From JAAFHB01 sp038240855 (GTDB lineage: Bacteria; Bacteroidota; Bacteroidia; Bacteroidales; Prolixibacteraceae): a stretch of DNA of 12,964 nucleotides. Position 1 is the first letter of the stretch; every line of letters starts with the position of its first letter. Location of the stretch: the NCBI GenBank assembly GCA_038240855.1, contig JBBRGI010000080.1, positions 1 through 12,964 on the forward strand, read 5' to 3'. The translations under genes and the position numbers were made by a program. The notes beneath the pieces are model-generated. The model was not told the DNA's origin and did no database searches. It saw nothing but the letters and a program-made list of their open reading frames with translations. Below, piece by piece: positions 1 through 8,124 of this stretch.

Positions 1-30
1 AATGAACTCACAACTTTAAATTAAAAGACT

Positions 31-1266
31 ATGCAATTCAAAGAAAATCTAAATATAGCAGCACTTAGCATCATTGATCATAAGTTCCGGTCTTTCCTCA
101 CTATGCTCGGAATTATCTTTGGTACAGCATCTGTGATCACCATGGTGTCGATCGGTGAAGGGGCCAAAAGACAGGCTATTGCCAAATACAAGGATATGGG
201 TATCAGTAATATAATTATACGGGATAAGGATATGACCGAAACCGAACTTGAACAGGTTAGGATGAAATTTTCGCAGGGATTATCCCTCAGAGATGCCCAG
301 GTTATCCAGGAGATAGTTCCGGGGGTCATTGATGTTGCACCTCAGAGTGAGAAAAAAATCGATGCCCGTTTCGGGGATAAATCTTCCAAGGCAACCGTGA
401 TCGGAATTACTCCTTCACTGATTAAAATATTGAATTACCAGGTTGGAAGTGGTATGTTTATCAACAATGATCACTACGATCGCCAGTTAAAAGTCTGCTT
501 TCTCGGCGCCAGTGTTTCACGTGAATTATTCGGATACGAAAAGCCTGTGGGCCAAAGTGTAAAGCTGGATGATCAGTGGTTCGAGGTTGTTGGAGTTATG
601 CAAACCAAGTCGCTGTTTACGGAAACTGTTGGTGAACTGGCATCTCGCGACCTGAATAGCGACATTTATATCCCACTCTCAACCTTCACAAAACGCATTG
701 CTAAAGAAAACCGGTTCACGAGCGAAATTAAGCAGCTAACCATTAAACTTGAAAATTCGGACAAGCTGGCGCAGTCGGCTGCGGTAATCCGGAGTATTTT
801 AAACCGACATCATTTCAACAATGCCGATTTCAGTATAATAATCCCCTACGAGTTATTGAAACAGGAGGAGAAAGAGACCAGGATTTATAACCTTTTACTG
901 GCTTCGATAGCTGCAATTTCATTAATCGTTGGAGGCATCGGCATCATGAATATCATGCTTGCCTCGGTACTTGAGCGTACCAGCGAAATTGGTATCCGCA
1001 GGGCGATCGGTGCCCGCAAGATTGATATATTGAATCAATTTGTAACAGAAGCAGTTGTAATGAGTGTCACCGGGGGGCTAATTGGTGTGCTGCTGGGGAT
1101 TACTCTTTCAATTGTCATTTCGTTCGGAACTGCAGTGCACACAAACCTTACCTTATATTCAATATTTATTGCATTTGGTTTTTCAGTGATTGTAGGCATA
1201 ACTTTCGGATACCTGCCGGCAAAAAAGGCAGCAGAATTAAAACCGGTTGATTCCATACGATACTAA
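31..1266 (+). CDS. MacB-like ABC transporter permease (FtsX family)
   Basis: Inner-membrane permease of a MacB-type tripartite exporter, 411 residues. The layout is typical of the family: a first membrane helix at about residues 22-42, a long periplasmic MacB-PCD-like domain to about residue 280, then three helices at about 283-312, 338-367 and 374-396 with the FtsX signature between helices 2 and 3 (ERTSEIGIRRAIGAR). In the family this subunit does not translocate substrate through the inner membrane. It couples ATP hydrolysis to mechanical movement of periplasmic substrate toward a TolC channel. Unlike E. coli MacB, the ATPase is a separate gene, 24 bases downstream, which is common in Bacteroidota. 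Bases 1-24 read in frame as a short tail ending in TAA (NELTTLN), possibly the end of an upstream adaptor or second permease, but too short to assign. Substrate unknown: antibiotic, peptide, lipid or lipoprotein are all possible. Confidence 0.93.
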   Translation: MQFKENLNIAALSIIDHKFRSFLTMLGIIFGTASVITMVSIGEGAKRQAIAKYKDMGISNIIIRDKDMTETELEQVRMKFSQGLSLRDAQVIQEIVPGVIDVAPQSEKKIDARFGDKSSKATVIGITPSLIKILNYQVGSGMFINNDHYDRQLKVCFLGASVSRELFGYEKPVGQSVKLDDQWFEVVGVMQTKSLFTETVGELASRDLNSDIYIPLSTFTKRIAKENRFTSEIKQLTIKLENSDKLAQSAAVIRSILNRHHFNNADFSIIIPYELLKQEEKETRIYNLLLASIAAISLIVGGIGIMNIMLASVLERTSEIGIRRAIGARKIDILNQFVTEAVVMSVTGGLIGVLLGITLSIVISFGTAVHTNLTLYSIFIAFGFSVIVGITFGYLPAKKAAELKPVDSIRY

Positions 1267-1290
1267 TAAGTAATATTCATTCAGCAAGTT

Positions 1291-1989
1291 ATGATCATAG
1301 ATATCAGAAATTTAAAAAAAGATTATACGATGGAGATGGTTGAGGTACAGGCACTTCGTGGTGTCGACCTTCAGATTCCCGTAAATGAGTATGTGGCGAT
1401 TATGGGGCCGTCGGGATCGGGTAAGTCGACATTGATGAACATCCTGGGATGCCTGGATACACCAACTGAAGGACAATATTTTCTTAATTCAGTAGATGTT
1501 ACCTTATTGAATGATAACGAGCTCTCAGCAATCCGCAATAAGAATATCGGTTTTGTTTTTCAGTCGTTTAATCTCCTGCCCCGAATGAGTGCACTTCACA
1601 ACGTTGAGTTACCACTGATGTATGCAGGTGTCGAAAAGAACAAACGGAGAGAACTGGCATTGCTGTCACTCGAAAAAGTTGGGCTTGCTGACAGGGTTCA
1701 TCATAAGCCGGCTCAATTATCCGGCGGACAACGACAACGCGTATCCATTGCACGGGCCCTGGTAAATAATCCTGGTATTATACTGGCTGATGAACCAACA
1801 GGCGCATTAGACTCAAAGAGTGGTGAAGAAATTATGGAGATTTTCGGAAAACTTCACCGTGAAGGTCACACCATAATTGTAATTACTCACGAAACAGATA
1901 TAGCCGCTCATTGCAGGCGTATAATCTATCTTAAGGATGGAATAATACATAGTGATAAATTAACAAAATCTATTCAAACTAATCAATAA
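1291..1989 (+). CDS. MacB/LolD-type ABC transporter ATP-binding protein
   Basis: Cytoplasmic ATPase of the exporter, 232 residues, the usual length for a stand-alone MacB/LolD-type subunit. All motifs are visible and intact: Walker A GPSGSGKST at residues 39-47, Q-loop Q91, signature LSGGQ at 143-147, Walker B IILADE at 163-168 followed by the D-loop GALD, and H-loop H200. It lies between the permease (24-base gap) and the TolC-like gene (12-base gap), so the three are almost certainly co-transcribed. It should dimerise and drive the adjacent permease. The ATPase sequence alone cannot separate a MacB drug/peptide exporter from a LolD lipoprotein-release ATPase. The neighbouring MacB-like permease and TolC channel favour the exporter. 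Confidence 0.95.
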   Translation: MIIDIRNLKKDYTMEMVEVQALRGVDLQIPVNEYVAIMGPSGSGKSTLMNILGCLDTPTEGQYFLNSVDVTLLNDNELSAIRNKNIGFVFQSFNLLPRMSALHNVELPLMYAGVEKNKRRELALLSLEKVGLADRVHHKPAQLSGGQRQRVSIARALVNNPGIILADEPTGALDSKSGEEIMEIFGKLHREGHTIIVITHETDIAAHCRRIIYLKDGIIHSDKLTKSIQTNQ

Positions 1990-2001
1990 TAATCTATTCC
2001 G

Positions 2002-3498
2002 ATGACTATTTTAAAGCCCACCATCGCCTTGTTGATTTCAATACTGTTTACATCATTAGTCACTGCCCAACCCATCTTCAATCTCGATCTTGAATCAAGT
2101 ATTAGCATGGCAAAAGAGAAGAGCCGGACGATGCTACGATTGAAACAAAGCCTCGAAGGAGTTGGATATGACCTTAAAGCGGCAACCAGCAGGTTCAAAA
2201 CCCATGTCGATCTTGACCTGGTAGCGCCTCGTTATTCCAAAACAATCAGACAATTCGAAGATAGTCTTGGTTTGTACTTCTATCCTGTAAGTCAGAACGT
2301 TCTAAATGGCTACCTGACTATCAATCAGCCGTTGCCGACGGATGGACGACTGTTTATTCGTTCAGGAATGGAAAATATTACGGATTATTATTACGGGAAA
2401 CGCAATTCACAACTGACCTCCATAATTGGTTTAAGTCAGCCGATTGAAGCATTTTTTGGCTATAACAATATTGCCATGGGTTATAAACAGGCAAAACTGA
2501 GTTACGACCGGTCCTTAAAACAGCTCAAAAGGGCTGAACTTGACCTTGTTTATAACATAAGCCAGGCTTTTTTTACCTTACTTTCATACCATGAGCGTTT
2601 AAACATTGCCCGTCTTACTATGCAACGGCAGGAGGAGGCTTATGAAATTGCCCAAAGTAAATATAAGGCGGGTCTTATCCGGGAAGTAGAGGCGCTGCAA
2701 ATGGAGGTGGATCTCGGTGATGCTTTAAACAGTTATGATATTGCAAATGTCAATTACCTTGCCCAGATGAATTTATTCAAAGAGGAGGTGGGCATGGAAC
2801 TCAGCGATAGTGTAACAATTAAAACCGAACTCGATTATAAGACAGTGACTGTTGATCCCGAAAAAGCAGTCAGTCTGGCGATGGAAAACCGGCTCGAACT
2901 TAAAGAGGACGAAATAAATATCGAGCTCAACAGTATGGAAATTAAGCGGCGTAAAGCTGAAGGAAGAATAAATGGGGATATCTCTTTTAATTATGAATTT
3001 AAGGGTGTAAATCAAAGTTCAAGATCCCTCCCCATTGAAACTTCGCTGAATGATACATGGAGTGATTTACAGCGGCGACCCGGCAATCTGGGTGTTGGCC
3101 TCACTGTTAATATTCCCATTATTGACTGGGGCGAAAACAGGGCACGAGTGCGGTCGGCGCAAGCCACCTTAAACCAGAACCTGATCCAGTTATCGGGCGA
3201 TAAAATTAATATCGAGCGTGATGTCCGCACGACGGTTAACCGGCTACAGAGCAATCTCAGGCGGCTGCAATTGCTTGAAAAAACCGTTGTGATTGCCGAG
3301 AAAAGCTTCGAGATTTCGCGGCAGCGCTACTCAAATGGTGATATAGACAGCCAATCTATGGCACTTGAACGGGAACGGCTTAATACGGCTTATATCACAA
3401 GGTTAGATGCCTTTATTAACTATAAACTTTATCTTGCAGATATTATGCGCAAAACTTTTTATGATTTCGAGAAAAATGTTTCGCTTTTGAGTTTGTAG
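2002..3498 (+). CDS. TolC-family outer-membrane efflux channel
   Basis: Outer-membrane channel of the pump, 498 residues, close to normal for the family. An N-terminal signal peptide is seen (hydrophobic stretch from about residue 7 to 21, probable cleavage after VTAQ). The mature protein shows the two-repeat outer-membrane efflux pattern: long amphipathic alpha-hairpins such as the segment around LSYHERLNIARLTMQRQEEA and the C-terminal counterpart around LQSNLRRLQLLEKTVVIAEK, each followed by SxxRYxxGxI-type turns (QSKYKAGLI and RQRYSNGDI). TolC proteins form trimeric channels through the outer membrane into the periplasm. The gene follows the ATPase by 12 bases, so it is the last member of the operon. 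It ends 5 bases before the stop codon of the convergent barrel gene. Confidence 0.93.
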   Translation: MTILKPTIALLISILFTSLVTAQPIFNLDLESSISMAKEKSRTMLRLKQSLEGVGYDLKAATSRFKTHVDLDLVAPRYSKTIRQFEDSLGLYFYPVSQNVLNGYLTINQPLPTDGRLFIRSGMENITDYYYGKRNSQLTSIIGLSQPIEAFFGYNNIAMGYKQAKLSYDRSLKQLKRAELDLVYNISQAFFTLLSYHERLNIARLTMQRQEEAYEIAQSKYKAGLIREVEALQMEVDLGDALNSYDIANVNYLAQMNLFKEEVGMELSDSVTIKTELDYKTVTVDPEKAVSLAMENRLELKEDEINIELNSMEIKRRKAEGRINGDISFNYEFKGVNQSSRSLPIETSLNDTWSDLQRRPGNLGVGLTVNIPIIDWGENRARVRSAQATLNQNLIQLSGDKINIERDVRTTVNRLQSNLRRLQLLEKTVVIAEKSFEISRQRYSNGDIDSQSMALERERLNTAYITRLDAFINYKLYLADIMRKTFYDFEKNVSLLSL

Positions 3499-3503
3499 TT
3501 AAA

Positions 3504-4121
3504 TCAGTTCAGCCTTATTTTACTGTTATGGCTGAAGATGTAAAATAAGCTCAGTTGAAATCCCCTGTTGTATGAATTCACTACACCTGTTTCATTCAGA
3601 TTGGTCAATCCAAGGTTATATCTTGCATCAATACCTATACCTGTTGACGGATGGATATAACCCGCACCAAAACTTACTCCCAAGTCGATTGGTTTAAAAT
3701 TATCTTTAATGTCTACAGAGGTATCGTTGGTTTTCGATTTTGCACTCATCAGCAAACCTGCCTGCGGACCAGCCTGTAATCTGAATCCGTTGTCCCACAT
3801 ATATTGCAACAATACCGGTACATTTATATAATTCATGTTATATTTTGTAGTATTATTGTTAATATCGAATTTCGCACCCTGGAGGGAATATTGTATTTCA
3901 GGCTGAAGTGCAAATTGTTTAGAGAGGTGGATGTGTCCGAGTAATCCAACATTAAAACCTACTTTTGGGTCATACGTTACATTGTTGTCATTATGGATAT
4001 TGTATAAATTTACCCCGCCTTTAATTCCAATACTTATATGTCCTTTAGGTTCATTCCCATGTTGCGCGCTTGCGGCGCCTGTAATCAACATTGCCGTCAT
4101 TAATAAAAATAGAAATTTCAT
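3504..4121 (-). CDS. Small outer-membrane beta-barrel protein (PorT/OMP_b-brl-like)
   Basis: Predicted 205-residue secreted protein with a clear signal peptide (MKFLFLLMTAMLITGAASAQ, cleavage likely after ASA). The mature part alternates short polar and hydrophobic strands in the style of Bacteroidota porin-family barrels. It begins with the typical first strand (SIGIKGGVNLYNI), has mid-protein strands with FALQPEIQYSLQG and VPVLLQYMW, then a GAGYIHPSTGIGIDARYNLG segment, and ends in a strand with alternating aromatics (RGFQLSLFYIFSH). This matches eight-strand outer-membrane barrels of unknown role. Despite the family name it need not be a pore. It has its own leader region (4122-4304) and is separated from the kinase gene by 183 bases, so it is probably a separate unit. 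Confidence 0.85.
   Translation of the reverse strand: MKFLFLLMTAMLITGAASAQHGNEPKGHISIGIKGGVNLYNIHNDNNVTYDPKVGFNVGLLGHIHLSKQFALQPEIQYSLQGAKFDINNNTTKYNMNYINVPVLLQYMWDNGFRLQAGPQAGLLMSAKSKTNDTSVDIKDNFKPIDLGVSFGAGYIHPSTGIGIDARYNLGLTNLNETGVVNSYNRGFQLSLFYIFSHNSKIRLN
3511..3551. terminator. Hairpin at convergent gene ends
   Basis: A perfect 10-base inverted repeat (CTTATTTTAC at 3514-3523, GTAAAATAAG at 3540-3549) extends to about 12 pairs with one bulged C, around a 16-base loop. It lies 13 bases past the TolC-like stop codon but inside the last codons of the barrel gene on the other strand. Position suggests a terminator for the + strand efflux operon. No long T-run follows, so an mRNA-end stabilising hairpin is equally possible. 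Confidence 0.4.
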
Positions 4122-4304
4122 AGTTTTTTCTTTTATTTAAATTACTTTTTATTGTTCCTCATTTAAGGAGTTTAAATATCACCTGCAAAGGTGCGTGTGA
4201 TTTCCTGACGGAATGTTATACAATTTTGTATGTTTATTACATCTTTCATACTTAGTAATCCGGGCATAAGTTGCCGGAAATGCATGATTTGGAATGGTTT
4301 ATGG
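4122..4304 (-). promoter_or_regulatory. Leader/promoter region of the barrel gene, with two short palindromes
   Basis: This 183-base gap separates the kinase stop codon from the start of the barrel gene. It contains two 14-base palindromes: CACCTGCAAAGGTG at 4180-4193 and ATACAATTTTGTAT at 4218-4231. On the - strand the first overlaps CACCTTTG, seven of eight matches to the Bacteroidota -7 box TAnnTTTG, about 60 bases before the ATG. No convincing -33 TTG was found at the right distance. The palindromes may be operator sites, but this is inferred from symmetry and position only. No gene was found here. Confidence 0.3.
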
Positions 4305-5972
4305 TTATGCCTTTATCAATGGCAAGGTGACTGATATGACAGTTCCGTTACCCGGTTCTGATTTTACCTGTACTTTCCCTTTATGGTTCTGTATAATTCC
4401 GTGTACTATTGACAATCCCAATCCGATACCGCTTGCATTTTGCTTTGTTGAAAAGAAAGGTTCGAAGATATGAGGGATATCTTCTTCGGCAATTCCTGAT
4501 CCGTTATCTGAAATCTCAAAGGTGATGGTTTCTGTATCCCTGTTTCGGGTCCTGATGAAGATTTCACCGTTTTCAATGATGGCCTCAGAAGCATTTACCA
4601 GCAGGGCAATACACGCCTGCTTAACCTGGTTGGGACTGCAATAGATTAAGTCCGATACCGCTGAAAAATCTGTCAGAAAGATGATGTTTGCAATTTTGAT
4701 CGGGTGTGTCATTAATTCGTATGTTTCGTGCAGGATTTCGTGCAGGTGCTTTGGCTCAAAATCGTCCTGGTCCTTGCGTGAAAAATCGAGTAATCCTTTA
4801 ACGATATCGCCACAGCGCTTCGTTTCATTCTCAATCAGCTTAAGATGTTTGAGCATCGTCTCTTTCCGGGCGGATAAAAATTCAGGATTGCTTATTTGTT
4901 TGTACAACAGTTTGGTATAAATCAGGATACCTGATAAAGGATTATTGATTTCATGAGCAACCGATGAGGATAATTTTCCAAGTGAAGCCAACCGTTCAAC
5001 ATGCATTAATTCATGTTGAGCCGCTCCCAGTTCCTCAGACTTCTTTTGAACCTTATATTCAAGCTGCTGCGACCAGTTTTCAAGTTCTGTCGTGGCTGTA
5101 TGCAGGTTGTCGAGCATATCGTTAAACGCTTCGGATACCATCCTCATATCATCGAGCTGATTGGGTTTTATTTCAACTCGCGTACTTTTATCGCCATTTG
5201 TAACAGCAAGACTTACCCTTACCAGCGCGTTAAGAGGATCCTTGATTTTTCTTCGTGTGAAAAATAATAAGAAGGAGACAAGTAATAATGTTGCCAGTAT
5301 ACCCAGCAGAAAGAACTCAATTGTCGCTTTTTCGATGGCAGCATCCTGAGCATCGAGCGGAATTTTGATCACCAGCGAACCAAGCACGTTATCTGTTTCC
5401 TTATGCGCATGGCACGAACTCGTGTAACACGATTTTTCATTTAGAATTGGTGATTTGATCAACAGATGCCTGCTCCCGACATCGTTTTGATTCATCTCAC
5501 AATCGCTGTTGACATTGATTATTTTGTAAGACTTCTCTTTAGGTGGAAACATGGTTCTGATATTCGGATGGCAACTAATGCAGTTCGGGTCACTGTGGGA
5601 GTTGTTTGAATCGGTTGCAAAGGATGAATAAACCAGGTTTTCATTTCCATCATACATGTTTACTTCATCGATACCGGGCAATGTATTGATGATATCGAGC
5701 GTATTGCGTAAAGCACTTTTATCGTTCTCGAGCATCGAGCGATACAATGCCCCTTCAACGATGGAACCAATATTGTTACCGCTCTGGCGGATGACGGTAT
5801 TCAAATAGTTCTCGTTGACTGACCTGAAAATTACACTGAACGATACAAAAAGGAAAAAAGATAGAACTGTAATAATAAAAACTACCCGGCCATATATGGA
5901 AGACCTGATTTTAATGTAATTTTTAAAAATGGCGCTTCCGGTCTTTTTTTTGCTCTTGTTTCCGAAAAACAT
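4305..5972 (-). CDS. Membrane sensor histidine kinase with periplasmic c-type haem motifs
   Basis: Two-component sensor kinase of 555 residues. Order of parts: basic N-terminus; membrane helix about 30-50; periplasmic sensor about 51-216; second helix about 218-238; HAMP-like linker about 240-292; coiled coil about 293-325; HisKA with phospho-acceptor H340 in SVAHEINNPLSG; HATPase with N-box LVNASEA (N460), G1 DNGSG (489-493), F-box and G2 GIGLGL. The sensor region carries CISCH (C131, C134, H135) and CYTSSCH (C182, C187, H188), i.e. CxxCH and Cx4CH, both known c-type haem attachment patterns. Haem-bearing sensor kinases are known mainly from metal- and sulfur-respiring bacteria, where they are thought to read redox state or a small ligand. 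No response regulator lies in the window. It follows the electron-transfer cluster on the same strand after a 164-base gap, so it may sense that pathway's redox state. Confidence 0.92.
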   Translation of the reverse strand: MFFGNKSKKKTGSAIFKNYIKIRSSIYGRVVFIITVLSFFLFVSFSVIFRSVNENYLNTVIRQSGNNIGSIVEGALYRSMLENDKSALRNTLDIINTLPGIDEVNMYDGNENLVYSSFATDSNNSHSDPNCISCHPNIRTMFPPKEKSYKIINVNSDCEMNQNDVGSRHLLIKSPILNEKSCYTSSCHAHKETDNVLGSLVIKIPLDAQDAAIEKATIEFFLLGILATLLLVSFLLFFTRRKIKDPLNALVRVSLAVTNGDKSTRVEIKPNQLDDMRMVSEAFNDMLDNLHTATTELENWSQQLEYKVQKKSEELGAAQHELMHVERLASLGKLSSSVAHEINNPLSGILIYTKLLYKQISNPEFLSARKETMLKHLKLIENETKRCGDIVKGLLDFSRKDQDDFEPKHLHEILHETYELMTHPIKIANIIFLTDFSAVSDLIYCSPNQVKQACIALLVNASEAIIENGEIFIRTRNRDTETITFEISDNGSGIAEEDIPHIFEPFFSTKQNASGIGLGLSIVHGIIQNHKGKVQVKSEPGNGTVISVTLPLIKA

Positions 5973-6136
5973 ATTATCATATTGTTAGAGATGTTGGCGA
6001 GGAGCTATAATTACCAACAGGTTTTATAATTCATTGCAAAATACAAAAAAATCAGGTGCAGGAACACCATCACTAAATAATCTTTCTTAGCGGCAACACA
6101 CTGGCTTTCCCAGCCAGTATCTTAATTTACAGGCTA
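5973..6136 (-). promoter_or_regulatory. Leader region of the haem kinase gene
   Basis: Gap between the second GcvH-like gene and the kinase. Besides the hairpin listed at 6100-6118, it has a 6-base inverted repeat (TGTTGG at 5992-5997, CCAACA at 6014-6019), 20-47 bases before the kinase ATG. This could form an RNA hairpin near the ribosome site or be an operator. No strong promoter match was found. The best -7 candidate is the T-run ending in G at about 6045-6052 (seven of eight), which is weak. Read-through from the upstream cluster is possible. Confidence 0.25.
6100..6118 (-). terminator. Hairpin after the GcvH-like gene
   Basis: A perfect 7-base GC-rich inverted repeat (ACTGGCT / AGCCAGT) with a 5-base loop lies 18 bases downstream of the stop codon of the second GcvH-like gene. 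There is no T-run after it in the direction of transcription, so it may be a weak or factor-assisted terminator or an RNA-stabilising hairpin that separates expression of the electron-transfer genes from the kinase. Confidence 0.4.
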
Positions 6137-6850
6137 TTACAGAGCAAGAAATTGTTTCTCGAAATCACTCCATATCTCGCGTGGAAAAGTAGACAGGGAA
6201 TGATCGGTTAATTCGCCACCATCCTGCAATATTAGCCTGGAGGGTTCGGGCGTGCAGACCTTCATCGACCCTGCCAGGAAATCCTTGAACCTTTCCAACT
6301 CATGTGCGGACCAAGTTGTTGCTTCTTCTGCAAAATAGCAAGTCGTTGTTTCTGCAAGCCAGTTGGATGGTTTAATTTTATATATCCAACCTCTGCCATA
6401 AGGGTCTTCGTTGAGGATACCTGGGTTTTCATTAATTATCGAGTTTATGTTTATAATCTTTCCGGAGACGGGTGATAATATCCGGAGTAATTTCCCGTTT
6501 TGAGCAATTTCAGTCAGTAAATCTCCCTTGCTGATCATTTCACCCGGTTTTTTATGCAGCATGAACTTTACTTCACCTGTAATATGAAGCAGCAGATCGT
6601 CAAGACCGACTTTGGCGTCTCCCGATTTCTCCATAAACATCCAGGTGTGATTCCTGGAGTAAAACAATCCCTGTGGAATCTTTAATATGCCGGCAGAGAT
6701 AAAGCCTAAAGCCCTCTTAATCTGACCGGTAATTTTTACCTGTTTATTCAGCAAGAGCCAGAAAGGAACCAGTAACGCAAGGAAAGTGATGATGATCAGG
6801 TATTCAATTCCTTTGGTCGCGAAAATATCAAAATAACTAAATTCGTCCAT
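6137..6850 (-). CDS. Membrane-anchored GcvH/lipoyl-like domain protein
   Basis: 237 residues. One membrane helix at about 17-35 is followed by a basic stretch (KQVKITGQIKR), so by the positive-inside rule the C-terminal bulk is cytoplasmic. Residues about 58-165 resemble glycine cleavage H protein: an N-terminal NHTWMFMEKSGDAKVGLDD segment (GcvH has HEWxxxxxxxxxxGIT), then a half-motif with PGEMISKGDLL and the second beta-half SPVSGKIININ, ending in DPYGRGWIYKIKPSNW (GcvH: DPYGxGWLxKIxP). In GcvH the lipoyl lysine is eight residues before the PVSG proline. Here that position is G119, with a lysine only at K120. A further region (about 170-237) ending in LQDGG and REIWSDFEKQF is shared with the cluster's first protein (9044-10750). 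It follows the HybB-like gene by 47 bases. Function unknown: probably a cytoplasmic partner of the membrane complex, not a glycine-cleavage component, as no gcvT or gcvP is near. Confidence 0.85.
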   Translation of the reverse strand: MDEFSYFDIFATKGIEYLIIITFLALLVPFWLLLNKQVKITGQIKRALGFISAGILKIPQGLFYSRNHTWMFMEKSGDAKVGLDDLLLHITGEVKFMLHKKPGEMISKGDLLTEIAQNGKLLRILSPVSGKIININSIINENPGILNEDPYGRGWIYKIKPSNWLAETTTCYFAEEATTWSAHELERFKDFLAGSMKVCTPEPSRLILQDGGELTDHSLSTFPREIWSDFEKQFLAL

Positions 6851-6897
6851 AATGTTTATTTTTATGCAATCACCTTAAGAGGAGACAGCGGGTTATT

Positions 6898-8124
6898 TTA
6901 ATTGTGATCTTTTGCCCATGCAGGTGAATCGCGTAAAACCGGCATACGGTTTATCACCCAACGGAATATCCAGATTTGTACAAGTATTATGGTCATGGCA
7001 ACCACGACTTCCATCCATGACGGAACATATCGTACTGCAGCATCCCATCTGAATCCTATGATACTAACATTCAGCCTGTTCAGAATGACACCTAGTATAG
7101 TGATGATGGCTGCTATTTTTATCAGGGTAATGTTATTGTTCCTGTAACTGATAAAGAACAGGATCATCGGAACCAGGACAAATCCTAGCATCTCGAGCAG
7201 AAACCATTGACCCATGCCCGTGCTGAGCAGGTCCCAGTGTTGTCCGTGAATAAAAATGAGTAACTGCAGGAAAAAGTAGGCAAACATGGTTCCTGCACAA
7301 ATTTTAGACAAACCACGGATTATGCTATTCTGAGCCTGATTGTTTTTTTCGCTGATCTGGTCGAAAAAGACTTTATGACTGATTGATCCCTCGAAGATGA
7401 CCATGGAGAGTCCGGCAAAAATGCTGGAGACAAAGAACATAACCGGGATAAATTCGTTGTACCATAACGGATGTATCTTTTCGCTGGCCATTAAAAACAG
7501 TGCGCCCAGTCCCGATTGATGCAGCATCGACAGTGTTATCCCGAAGATAACAGCCGCCAGAGTCATTCCTGAAAGAATTTTATGGGCACGTCGCGCTCCA
7601 AGCCACTCTGCAATGGTGGGTGAAAATTCAATGAGCTGGGCTACCATATACAGCAGGAAATGCCATGCAACCAGGAATAAAACCGAGCTTGCCCCAAAAC
7701 TGTTCCCGATTATCGGATTGAAGATATGCCAAGGTCTGCCCAGGTCAAGCACCAGTGCTCCTGCATAAAACGCATAGGCGAGGAATCCGTTAAGCACCGT
7801 GACTCTTATGATGGAGTGATACTTGCGCATATTGAGGATGTAAACCATAAACGTAAGTACATACGCTCCTCCGGCAAATGCAACACCGGTAACCACATTG
7901 AAGCCTTTCCACAATCCCCAGGGAATTTCCTGGGTCACATTGGATACTTCGCCGATTCCTTTCCAGAAACGAAGAACAATAAGTACTATTCCAACAAGGA
8001 TAATCGGAAATGAAATGATGTTAAATATGGTAAAGATTTTACCCTTGGGCTTCAGTTCCCTGATAAGAAACTTCCAGATGGATTTGCCATCGTTATCCAA
8101 TACTAATTGCCGGTTATTGTTCAT
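6898..8124 (-). CDS. HybB/NrfD-family membrane subunit (quinone module)
   Basis: A 408-residue integral membrane protein with about ten hydrophobic helices, the size of HybB rather than the shorter NrfD/PsrC. Recognisable family segments include IPWGLWKGFNVVTGVAFAGG, LDLGRPW, LSMLHQSGLGALF and, near the end, NRLNVSIIGF, which together point to the HybB-like branch. In known complexes (hydrogenase 2, polysulfide reductase, Alternative Complex III) such subunits bind menaquinone and exchange electrons with a periplasmic four-cluster Fe-S subunit, with no haem of their own. The gene overlaps the end of the Fe-S gene by 11 bases (8114-8124), so the two are surely co-translated. The usual catalytic subunits (NiFe hydrogenase or molybdopterin oxidoreductase) are absent from the window, so the electron donor or acceptor is unknown. 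Confidence 0.92.
   Translation of the reverse strand: MNNNRQLVLDNDGKSIWKFLIRELKPKGKIFTIFNIISFPIILVGIVLIVLRFWKGIGEVSNVTQEIPWGLWKGFNVVTGVAFAGGAYVLTFMVYILNMRKYHSIIRVTVLNGFLAYAFYAGALVLDLGRPWHIFNPIIGNSFGASSVLFLVAWHFLLYMVAQLIEFSPTIAEWLGARRAHKILSGMTLAAVIFGITLSMLHQSGLGALFLMASEKIHPLWYNEFIPVMFFVSSIFAGLSMVIFEGSISHKVFFDQISEKNNQAQNSIIRGLSKICAGTMFAYFFLQLLIFIHGQHWDLLSTGMGQWFLLEMLGFVLVPMILFFISYRNNNITLIKIAAIITILGVILNRLNVSIIGFRWDAAVRYVPSWMEVVVAMTIILVQIWIFRWVINRMPVLRDSPAWAKDHN

Noticed and set aside
31..1989. Split MacB as a broken gene
   Set aside because: Permease and ATPase are each full length with intact motifs and separate starts; separate subunits are normal for this family in Bacteroidota.
6137..6850. 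Annotation as glycine cleavage system H protein (gcvH)
   Set aside because: It has a membrane helix, an extra C-terminal region, no lysine at the standard lipoyl position, and no gcvT/gcvP or lipoate genes nearby.
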